A stretch of DNA of 50,983 nucleotides from Polyangia bacterium (GTDB taxonomy: Bacteria > Myxococcota_A > Polyangia > Nannocystales > Nannocystaceae). The stretch lies in contig JAUIKS010000053.1 of NCBI GenBank assembly GCA_030430565.1, positions 1 through 50,983 of the forward strand, in the 5' to 3' direction. Shown in pieces: positions 39,687 through 48,100 of the stretch. How positions within the stretch are numbered: position 1 is the first letter of the stretch; each line of letters opens with the position of its first letter. Under the pieces are notes generated by a model. It did not search any database. It saw only the letters and a program-made list of their open reading frames with translations, and was not told the origin of the DNA. The position numbers and the translations under genes were made by a program.

Positions 39687-42437
39687 TCACCAGGAGATAC
39701 GCAGGCCGAGCGAGGGCACGATCGGGAGCCCGCTCGTCGGAGCGCGCGCCTGGAAGTTGTAGCTGTAGTTCCAGGTCTCGACGTTCTGGCGGTTGTAGAT
39801 GTTCTGGATGTCCAGGTAGAGGTTGAAGGCCGCGCGCCGCAGGATCCAGCGCTTGTCGACGCGGATGTCGAGCTGGTGGAAGGCCGGCAGCCGGTCGCTG
39901 TTGGTCGCGCCCGGGAGCGGCAGGTAGCCGCCGTCCTCGGCGTCGAACACACCGTCGGTGATCGGGGTGTCGGGGTTGCCGCTGACGAGCCGGAAGCGCG
40001 CGCCGATCTGGAAGTTGCGCGGGAGCTTGTAGACGCCGAGCAGCGTCAAGATGTGCGGCTGGTCGAAGCCGAAGTTGACGTAGGGCTCACCGGGGCGGAC
40101 GCGCTCGATGCTCTTCGAGAGCGTGTAGCTCACCCAGCCGAACAGGCGGTTGGTGAGCGCCTTGCGGAACAGCAGCTCCATCCCGAAGATCTGCCCGAAG
40201 CCGCTGTTGTCGAGGTTCTCGAAGCGGATCCCGGTGTCCTCGTCGCGGAGGAACGCGGTCGAGCTCTGGATCCGGTCCCAGACGTACTTGTAGAAGCCGG
40301 TGACCTCCAGGCTCATCTCCAGCGGCAGCGCCTGGGCGACGCCGAGGCTCGTGTGCACCGAGCGCTCGACGCCGAGGTCGGGGTTGCCCCAGGTCGGGGC
40401 GTACTGCGTAATCTCGGCTGACTGGGAGAACATGCCGACGCCGCCCTTGAGCGTGGTGCGATCGGCGACCTGCCACGAGAAGCGCACGCGCGGATCGACC
40501 GCCGACTTGTTGGACGCCACCCCGTAATGCTGGGCCCGCACGCCCGGGTAGAGCGTGAAGCGCTCGCCGAGGCCGATCGTCGCGGTGAGGTAGAGCGCCG
40601 GGTCGACGTAGACGCCGCTGAAGCTGGCGATGTTCTCGATGTCCGTGCCGCCGAGGCCGATGTCCGCCGGGAAGCTCGGCGCGTTCGCGGCGACGGCGTA
40701 GGTGCCGATGTTCGCCTCGGTGCCGATCCGCAGCGACGCGCGCTTGGTCATCCAGTACGTCATCTCGGCGCGAAACGAGAGGTCGTGGTTGGTCAGCGTG
40801 AAATTGAAGAGGTTCCCGCCGTTGCCGTCGGCGACCTGGTAGCGGTACGACGGCGTGATCAAAAACTCCCAGGGGCCGTCCTGCTTGCGGTAGACGAGGT
40901 CAGCGCGGTGGAACGCGATGCCGGTGCCGAACTCGTTGCGCTCGTCGACCTCCTCGTCGTTCGCGCCCTGGGTGACCAGCGCGATCGCGTCGTCCGACCC
41001 GAACAGCCGCACGGAGAACTCGCCGCCGCCGAGCGGGTAGTCGAACAGGCCCTGGTAGTCCCAGTAACGTGGCGCTTGGACCAGGCCGAGGCCGGCGTCC
41101 TCGGGCACCACGGCGGGCAGGATCGCGTCGATGTAGCTGCGCCGCGCGCTGATCGCCCACGAGCCCTTGCCGACCGGGCCCTCGACGAGCGCGCCGATGT
41201 CGAAGACATCCGCGTCGACATACCCGTGGAAGCCGTCGCGCCGACCCTTGCGCGGCGCGACGTTGATGACGCCGCCGATCGCGTCGCCGTAGCGGCTGTC
41301 GAAGTTACCCGGGATAAAGTCGATCTGCGCGAGGATGTCCGAGTTGAAGACGCTCGCGATCGCGCCGAAGTGAAACAGCTGCGGGATCCGGTGGTAGCCG
41401 AGGTAGGTGTTGGAGTCGGCCGGCGCCGAGCCGCGGATCACCAAGAGCCCGATGCCGAAGGGCGCGCGCGCGATGCCGGGGAAGTTCTGGATCGACTTGA
41501 GCGCGTCGCCCTGCGAGCCCGGGAGGTTGTTGATCTCCTCGACGCTGATCGAGCGCCGCACGACCTCGTCGGGCTCGTTGCGCCGCGAGGTCACCGTCGT
41601 CTTGTACGGGTTGGTGACGAGCCGCGTCTGGAAGTACTTGAGCTCGAGGCGCTCGCCCGGCGCGAGCTCCTCGACGTAGTCGAGGCGCTCGAAGCCCTGG
41701 GCCAGGACCACGATCTGCACGCGCCCGTCGGGCACCCCGCGGAGCTCGAACGCGCCCTGCTCGTCGGTGTAGACACGGACGCTCCACGCGGGCTCGGAGC
41801 CCTCATCATCATCGTCGTAGGTCTTGCGCCGGATCTTGCCGAGCGGGAGATCGGGCGGGGCCGGGACCACCAGCACCGCCGCGCCGACGACCGGCGTGCG
41901 CCGCCCCGCCTCCAGGATCGCGCCGCTGAGGCGGACGGGCCCGTCCTCGTCGAGCTCGACCGTGTCGCCGCCCTCGCCGGGATCTTCACCATCTGCCTTT
42001 TGGGACCCCTCGCTCGGCGCGCCGTCCTGGGACGTGTCCTTTGTCACAGGTTGCCGCTCCGGCGCCGCGATGTCGATCGCCACCGACATGACGAGCTCGA
42101 CCGGCTGCCCGCGGTAGGTCGCCGGCTCGTAGCGCAGCGTCGCCACGGCCGCGAGCGCGAGCGCGTCGAGCTCCGGGTGCAGCGCCTCCGTGACCTCGAG
42201 CTCCTTCGGCACCCCGTCGACGCCGACGACGAATTTGACGATGACCCGCCCCTGCGGCGGGTCCTTCTGCTCGAGCAGCGACTCCGGGTAGGTGATCGGC
42301 GCGGAGTTCTTGAGCACCGGCTGCACCAGCTCGGAGGCGTCGGGCGGCTCGGCGCGCGCGCCGGGGACGAGCGCGAGCGTAAACGCGGTCGTGAGCGTGA
42401 GCGCGAGCGCCTGAACCCACGGGCGCGGGGGCCTCAT
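39687..42437 (-). CDS. TonB-dependent receptor with its own N-terminal TonB-C-like domain
   Basis: The product is 916 aa. A signal peptide (WVQALALTLTTAFTLALVPGARA) leads to a TonB C-terminal-like domain (ITYPESLLEQKDPPQGRVIVKFVVGVDGVPKELEVTEA, ALAAVATLRYEPATYRGQPV; about residues 45-120). An acidic linker, a carboxypeptidase-regulatory-like domain (RLSGAILEAGRRTPVVGAAV, AFELRGVPDGRVQIVV), a plug (VRRSISVEEINNLPGSQGDALKSIQNFPGIARAPFGIGLLVIRGSAPADSNTYLGYHRIP, IDFIPGNFDSRYGDAIGGVINV) and a long beta-barrel ending in LGLRISW follow. It resembles the TonB-family/receptor fusions of myxobacteria. The ATG at 42437 fits the signal peptide best; a start at 42482 would add 15 residues. Substrate unknown. 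Confidence 0.88.
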   Translation of the reverse strand: MRPPRPWVQALALTLTTAFTLALVPGARAEPPDASELVQPVLKNSAPITYPESLLEQKDPPQGRVIVKFVVGVDGVPKELEVTEALHPELDALALAAVATLRYEPATYRGQPVELVMSVAIDIAAPERQPVTKDTSQDGAPSEGSQKADGEDPGEGGDTVELDEDGPVRLSGAILEAGRRTPVVGAAVLVVPAPPDLPLGKIRRKTYDDDDEGSEPAWSVRVYTDEQGAFELRGVPDGRVQIVVLAQGFERLDYVEELAPGERLELKYFQTRLVTNPYKTTVTSRRNEPDEVVRRSISVEEINNLPGSQGDALKSIQNFPGIARAPFGIGLLVIRGSAPADSNTYLGYHRIPQLFHFGAIASVFNSDILAQIDFIPGNFDSRYGDAIGGVINVAPRKGRRDGFHGYVDADVFDIGALVEGPVGKGSWAISARRSYIDAILPAVVPEDAGLGLVQAPRYWDYQGLFDYPLGGGEFSVRLFGSDDAIALVTQGANDEEVDERNEFGTGIAFHRADLVYRKQDGPWEFLITPSYRYQVADGNGGNLFNFTLTNHDLSFRAEMTYWMTKRASLRIGTEANIGTYAVAANAPSFPADIGLGGTDIENIASFSGVYVDPALYLTATIGLGERFTLYPGVRAQHYGVASNKSAVDPRVRFSWQVADRTTLKGGVGMFSQSAEITQYAPTWGNPDLGVERSVHTSLGVAQALPLEMSLEVTGFYKYVWDRIQSSTAFLRDEDTGIRFENLDNSGFGQIFGMELLFRKALTNRLFGWVSYTLSKSIERVRPGEPYVNFGFDQPHILTLLGVYKLPRNFQIGARFRLVSGNPDTPITDGVFDAEDGGYLPLPGATNSDRLPAFHQLDIRVDKRWILRRAAFNLYLDIQNIYNRQNVETWNYSYNFQARAPTSGLPIVPSLGLRISW

Positions 42438-42886
42438 CCGAGTTGCGCGTGCGCGAGCTCCGACCACGACGGGCGAAAGCATCGCTCAACCACGCTCAGC
42501 AGACCAGAGGTTCGTTTTCGAGCGAACGCGCGGTCGCGAGAGCCCAAGCCCGCGCGCTCGCTCACCCGCGCCCGTGCTCCGCCGCGCGGTCGCGCGGGTG
42601 AAAGCCCGACCCCGACGTCGCGCGTTCGTAAGAGGGGGAGTCATGATTCACAAGGGAGCATCTGACAGATCGGCTGATCCACCTGGGATCATGGCGTTGT
42701 TGTCCGATAAACGGCATGACGTGGGCGCTGCGCGGTTCGAGCGAGGATGGCGCGCGCGCGCTTCTTCACCCGCGCTGCAGCTCGCTGCGCGCGGTCGCCT
42801 CGGTGCTACACTGCCTCTTTTGACGCGACGTGATCGCGGCGGGATTATCCGCGTCCTGTCCCTCTCGCACGACGGTTTACGGTTCG
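42438..42886. other. 449-base divergent regulatory region upstream of the metallophosphoesterase/STAND operon
   Basis: It separates the TonB-dependent receptor (minus) from the two-gene operon (plus). It contains a small ORF (42643-42900) with a strong ribosome binding site, and a dyad TGATCC-N5-GGATCA at 42675-42691. Promoters for both sides are expected here, but I cannot fix them. Confidence 0.5.
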
Positions 42887-42900
42887 ATGCGCTCGATTAG
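42643..42900 (+). CDS. Possible leader ORF before the metallophosphoesterase gene
   Basis: An 85-codon ORF starts ATG at 42643 after an excellent ribosome binding site (AGGGGGAG, 2 bases of spacing from its end) and ends at 42900, overlapping the start of the metallophosphoesterase gene (42887) by 14 bases in another frame. The translation (MIHKGASDRSADPPGIMALLSDK...) is Arg/Ala/Leu-rich and shows no domain. It could be a coupling leader peptide or simply chance, since GC-rich DNA yields many open frames. Low confidence as a functional protein. Confidence 0.28.
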   Translation: MIHKGASDRSADPPGIMALLSDKRHDVGAARFERGWRARASSPALQLAARGRLGATLPLLTRRDRGGIIRVLSLSHDGLRFDALD

Positions 42901-45193
42901 CTGGCTGCACTTTACCGATCTTCACCTCGGCTCGGGGTCCGACTCGTGGCTCTGGCCAGGGGTGAAGGACATCGTGTTCCAAGATCTGAAGCAGCTGCAC
43001 GATCGCTGCGGACCGTGGGACCTGGTCCTCGCGACCGGCGACATCGTGCAGCGCGGCGGCAGCGAGGGCTACGACCGCTTCAACGACACCATGACCGAGC
43101 TGTGGGCGCTGCTCGCCCGCCTCGGCTCGCGCCCGGCGCTGCTGGTCGTGCCGGGCAACCACGACCTCACGCGCCCGGACTCGCGTCGGCCCGAGACGCT
43201 CCTGCTGCGGCGCTGGGCGGAGTATCCCGAGGTCCAGGAGCAGTTCTGGCGCGACGCGGAGTCGCCCTATCGCGACCTCATCGGCGAGGCCTTCAGCAAC
43301 TTCACGAACTGGTGGGACCGCCACCCCTTCCCGCGGCTCAAGACGCAGCTGCCGGGTCTGCTCCCGGGCGACTTCTCGGCGGTGCTCAACAAAGACGGCC
43401 TCAAGCTCGGCGTCATCGGCCTCAACAGCAGCTTCTTGCAGATCAGCGGCGGCGACTACGAGGGCAAGCTCGCGGTCGACGTGCGCCAGTTCCACGCCGT
43501 CTGCGGCGGCGACGGCCCGGCGTGGGCGCGTCAGCAGCACCTCAACCTCCTGCTCACGCACCACCCGCCGAGCTGGCTCTCCGAGCGCGCGCGTGAGCAC
43601 CTCGACGGCGAGATCGCGCCGCCGGGGCGCTTCGTCGCGCACATGTTCGGGCACATGCACGAGCACAACCAGACGACCGTGTCGATCGGCGCGAGCGGGC
43701 CCAGGCGCGCCATCCAGGGCTGCTCGCTGTTCGGCCTCGAGCACTACGGCGACAAGTCCAAGGTCGAGCGCAGCCACGGCTACGCCGCGGGGCGCGTCGA
43801 CATCACCGACGACGGCCGCGCGACGCTGCGGCTGTGGCCGCGCGTGGCGAGGCGCGCCGCCGCGGGCCACTGGCGCGTGATCCAGGATCTCGACAACTAC
43901 GACCTCGAGGATGACCACGGCACGCGCGCCGAGCCGATCGCTTTGGTCCAGCCGCCTCCGCCGCCACCTGCTCCTCCGGTCAGGCCGACGATACGCATCA
44001 CGAGCGCGAGCTCCTCGGGCGTGATCGACGACGACGCGAGCGGCTCCAGCGATCCGAGCGGCGACGACGCGCGCGTGACCTCGACGCCGGAGTTCTCGAT
44101 GTCCGGCCCGCCCGAGGACGCGCTCGACAGCTCGACCGGGCGCGCCAAGGCGCTGAGCAGCAAGCACACCTCGGACAACTCGGGCTTCTTCACCATCGAG
44201 TCGCGGATCCAGCCGCCCGGCGCCCCGTTCAACCGGCACTGGCACATCCACCGTCAAGAAGAGGAGCAGACCGCGCTCAACTACCTCGATCAGCCGGGCG
44301 CGCCCGTGGTGCTCTGGGGCCCCGAGAAATTCGGCAAGACGTGGATGTCGAACTACCTGACCGAGTGCGTGCACCAGCAGGACGCCGGCCGCTGCAAGGT
44401 CATCTCGATCAACCTCGACACCTTCGATCACGGCTCGCGCCAGGACTACAACAGCTTCATTCAGGAGCTCGCGCTGCAGATCGTGTTCTCGACCGGCGGC
44501 AACGAGGACTGGGTCTTAGACCTCTGGAAGATGCGCGGCAGCGTCAGCCAGAAGCTCGGCCGGCTGATGACTCGGCACATCCTGCCGCTCGCCGAGTCGC
44601 GCCTGATCCTCGCGCTCGACCGCGTCGACGCGGTCTGGGGCCTGCCGTTTAAAGACGACTGCTTTGGCATGCTGCGCGCGTGGGCCCAGGACCCGCGCAT
44701 GGCGAAGCTGCGCCTGATCCTCGCTATCTCCACGACGCCGAGCCGCCTGATCGATCGCCCGACGCAGTCGCCGTTTAACCTGACGCCGCCGATCGTGCTC
44801 GGCGACTTCTCGCTGCCGCAGGTCCGCGCGCTCGCCAACGCCTACGGGCTCAACTGGACCGACTCTGACTTCGCCGAGATCATGGAGCTGATCGGCGGGC
44901 ACCCGTACCTCGTGCGCCACGTGATGCACCGCTCGGTGCTGACCGGCGGGACCGCGGCGCGCGAGCTGATCAGCGAGAGCACGAGCCTGTTCGACGACTT
45001 CCTCAACCGCTACACGCGTCGCCTGCACGCGCAGCCCGAGCTGCTCAAGGGCATGCGCAGCCTGCAGAGCGAGAGCGCGTCGCGGCTCGAGCCCGAGGTC
45101 TCGATCCGGCTCGAGAGCGCCGGCCTCGCCGTCGAGGAGGAACCCGGACAATTCCGGCTGCGCTACCGACTCTATGAGCGGCTGCGCACATGA
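42887..45193 (+). CDS. Calcineurin-like metallophosphoesterase fused to a STAND-like P-loop ATPase
   Basis: The product is 768 aa. Residues 1-335 are a metallophosphoesterase: FTDLHLG (D11, H13), ATGDIVQRG (D52), VVPGNHDLT (N91, H92), THHPP (about 224) and GHMHEH (about 255-260) are the five metal-ligand blocks, so the catalytic site looks complete. A linker rich in Pro, Ser, Asp and Gly (about 355-425) leads to a P-loop ATPase of the AAA-like/STAND type: Walker A WGPEKFGKT (about 477-485), Walker B LILALDRVDAV (about 573-582), sensor-like RLILAISTTPSR, and IVLGDFSLPQVRALANAYG with IGGHPYLVRHVM further on. A winged-helix-like C-terminus follows. The downstream gene overlaps by four bases (ATGAG) and carries a related ATPase. 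It is soluble and probably cytoplasmic. Substrate of the phosphoesterase unknown (nucleic acid, cyclic nucleotide or nucleotide are options). Confidence 0.82.
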   Translation: MRSISWLHFTDLHLGSGSDSWLWPGVKDIVFQDLKQLHDRCGPWDLVLATGDIVQRGGSEGYDRFNDTMTELWALLARLGSRPALLVVPGNHDLTRPDSRRPETLLLRRWAEYPEVQEQFWRDAESPYRDLIGEAFSNFTNWWDRHPFPRLKTQLPGLLPGDFSAVLNKDGLKLGVIGLNSSFLQISGGDYEGKLAVDVRQFHAVCGGDGPAWARQQHLNLLLTHHPPSWLSERAREHLDGEIAPPGRFVAHMFGHMHEHNQTTVSIGASGPRRAIQGCSLFGLEHYGDKSKVERSHGYAAGRVDITDDGRATLRLWPRVARRAAAGHWRVIQDLDNYDLEDDHGTRAEPIALVQPPPPPPAPPVRPTIRITSASSSGVIDDDASGSSDPSGDDARVTSTPEFSMSGPPEDALDSSTGRAKALSSKHTSDNSGFFTIESRIQPPGAPFNRHWHIHRQEEEQTALNYLDQPGAPVVLWGPEKFGKTWMSNYLTECVHQQDAGRCKVISINLDTFDHGSRQDYNSFIQELALQIVFSTGGNEDWVLDLWKMRGSVSQKLGRLMTRHILPLAESRLILALDRVDAVWGLPFKDDCFGMLRAWAQDPRMAKLRLILAISTTPSRLIDRPTQSPFNLTPPIVLGDFSLPQVRALANAYGLNWTDSDFAEIMELIGGHPYLVRHVMHRSVLTGGTAARELISESTSLFDDFLNRYTRRLHAQPELLKGMRSLQSESASRLEPEVSIRLESAGLAVEEEPGQFRLRYRLYERLRT

Positions 45194-48100
45194 GCGGGCC
45201 GCCCCCACCGCCTCACTACCAGGTCGGCGGCGCGCTCCAGGCCGGCGCGCTCTACGTCCAGCGCGCGGCCGACAAAGAGCTGCTCTCCACGCTCACGGAG
45301 GGCGACTTCTGCTACGTGCTGGGCCCGCGCCAGATCGGCAAGTCGAGCCTGCGCCTGCGCGCGGTCGCGGGCCTGCGCCAGATCGGGGTCCGCAGCGTCG
45401 CCATCGATCTCTCCGCGATCGGCATCGAGGTCACGCAGGACGACTGGTACTTCTCGATCGCGTTCGAGATCGCCGAGGGCCTCGGGCTGCGCGACCCCGA
45501 CATCTTCTGGCAGCAGCACCGCCAGCTCTCGGCGGTCCACCGCTGGTACCGCTGGATCCGCAACGAGCTGCTCGCGCGCACGCAGGACCCGGTCGTCGTC
45601 TTCATCGACGAGGTCGACTCGGTGCTCGCGCTCTCGTTCCCGACCGATGACTTCTTCGCGTCGATCCGCGCGGCCTACAACCTGCGCGCCGACGACCCCG
45701 CGTACCGGCGCCTGACCTTCTGCCTGCTCGGCGTCGCGGCGCCCGGGGACCTGATCCAGAACCCGGTGCGCACGCCCTTCAACATCGGCAAGGGGATCCG
45801 GCTCGACGACTTCTCGCGCGCGGAGATGGAGGCCTTCGGCCCCGGCCTCGCGCCGGTCGGCGGCGACACGGCGCGGCTGCTCGACGCGGTGTACGCCTGG
45901 TCGAGCGGACATCCGTACATGACGCAGCGGCTGTGCGACGAGGTGCGGCGACGCGGGCTGAGGCGCCCGGGCATGGAGGAGGCGCTGGTCGACGACATCG
46001 CGCACGTGCTGTTCGTCCGCAGCGGCCGCACCGGCGACCAGAACCTCCAGTACGCCGAGAAGCGCCTCGACATGAGCTCGTCGCGCACGCGCGTCCGCCA
46101 GATGCTGCACCTCTACCGCCGCCTGCTCGACGGCGAGGCGATCCCGGCCGAGCCCAACAACGCGCTGCAGACCGAGCTGCGCCTGATGGGGATCGCGACC
46201 GAGGTCGTGCGCGACGGCGAGGCGACGCTGCGGACCCGCAACCTGATCTTCGCGCAGGTCTACGACCACGCGTGGCTGCGGCAGAAGATGAAGGCCTTCC
46301 GGCTCGCGGAGCACGTCGAGCGCTGGTCCGCGGGCAACAAGCACGACGACTACGTGCTGCGCGGGCACGCGCTGCAGGACGCGCTCGACTGGTCGCGCGG
46401 GCGCGACGACCTGACGCTCGACGAGCACGAGTACATCCTCGCGGGCGTCGAGTTCGCGCGCCGCGAGGCCGAGCAGCGCAGCCTGACCTCCGACGCGCGC
46501 CGCCGCGAAGAGGAGTCCCGCCGCGCGCTGCTGGAGGAGCAGCGGCGAACCGAGGAGGAGCGCTACCGCGGTGATCTCGAGCGCGAGCGGAGGGAGCGGG
46601 CCGAGGACAGCGCGTACTCGCAGCGCCGGCTGGTCTCGCTGCTCTCGGTCGTGGTCCTCGGCCTCGGCGCGATCTTGGTGTCGTTCGGGCCGCTCTCGCT
46701 GAAGGTCTCGAACCTCAAGACCGAGCTGACCGACACCAAGCGCATGCACCAGCAGGAGCTGATCGACCTGCGCGACGACCTCAAGGCCGCCGAGGCGCTG
46801 GTGCTCGCGCGCCAGCCGAGCCGCGAGGTCGACGCGCTGGTCTACGCGATCAAGGCGGCGAGCGGGCGCGACCTCTACGAGCGACCGCGCATCATGCAGG
46901 CGCTGGTCGCCGCGGTCGCCACGCCGCAGCCCGACCCGCTCAGCCTCAAGCACCCGGCGCGGGTCAACTCGCTCGAGTTCTCGAGCGACGGCAGCCTGCT
47001 GCTGACGACCTCCAACGACAAGCGCGTGCGCCTGTGGGACACCGCCTCCGGGAGATCGCTGCTCGAGATCAGCGGGCACCGAGGACCTGTCCGCTGGGCA
47101 ATGTTCTCACCGGACCAGCGCCACATCCTGTCGGCGAGCGACGATCACAGCACGCGGCTGTGGGAGCTGCACACCGGGATCCCGCTGGCGATCTTCCGCG
47201 GCCAGCCGACCGGGAATCGCCGCGCGATCTTCTCGCAGAACCTCGATCGCGTGCTGACGATCAGCCAGCGCGGCGAGCCGCAGCTGTGGGACCCCGACAG
47301 CGCCGACCGGGTCGCGCGCCTCGATCACCCGCGCGGCGCGGTCCACGATGTCGCGCTGTCGCTGGACGGCGAGCGCGTCGCCACGGGTCACGAAGACGGC
47401 GCGCTGCGCCTGTGGGACGGTCGCAGCGGCCGGCTGCTGCGGAAGATGACGCCCCGCGGCGCGCCTCAGCCGATGCTCTCGGTCGCGTTCTCCCCGGACG
47501 GCGAGCAGCTCTTGACGCGCAGCGGCGGCGCCGGCAGCAGCGCGAGCGTGAGGCTGTGGGAGGTCGAGAGCGGCGCGCTGCTCGAGGAGTTCATGGGGCA
47601 CGACGGCGCGCTCACCTACGCGCGGATGTCGTCGACCGGGCGCTACGTGATCACGCTCGACGAGCGCGGCGGCTCGCGGCTGTGGCGGAGCAGCACCGGG
47701 TCGCTGGTGGGGCAATTCACGCGGCACCCCGGGGCGCTCACGGGCGCCGCCTTCACGGCCGACGACAGCCGCGTCGTCACCTACGGCGTCGACGGCACCG
47801 CGCGGATCTGGAAGACCGAGACCGCCGCGCTCGCGGGCACGCTGGTCGGTCACACGGCGCCGATTCGAATCGCCAGCTTCTCGCCCGACGGGCAGCGGCT
47901 CGTGACCGCGAGCGCCGACAGCACCGCGCGGCTGTGGAACGCGCTAAACGGCGCGATCGTCGCGACGCTCGACGGGCACGAGGGCGCCGTGCGAGACGTG
48001 AAGTTCTCCCCCGACGGGAGCCAGCTGGCGACGATCGGCGACGACTTCGCGGTTCGGCTGTGGAGCACGACCGTCGTCAACCCGCTGCCGGTGCTCACCG

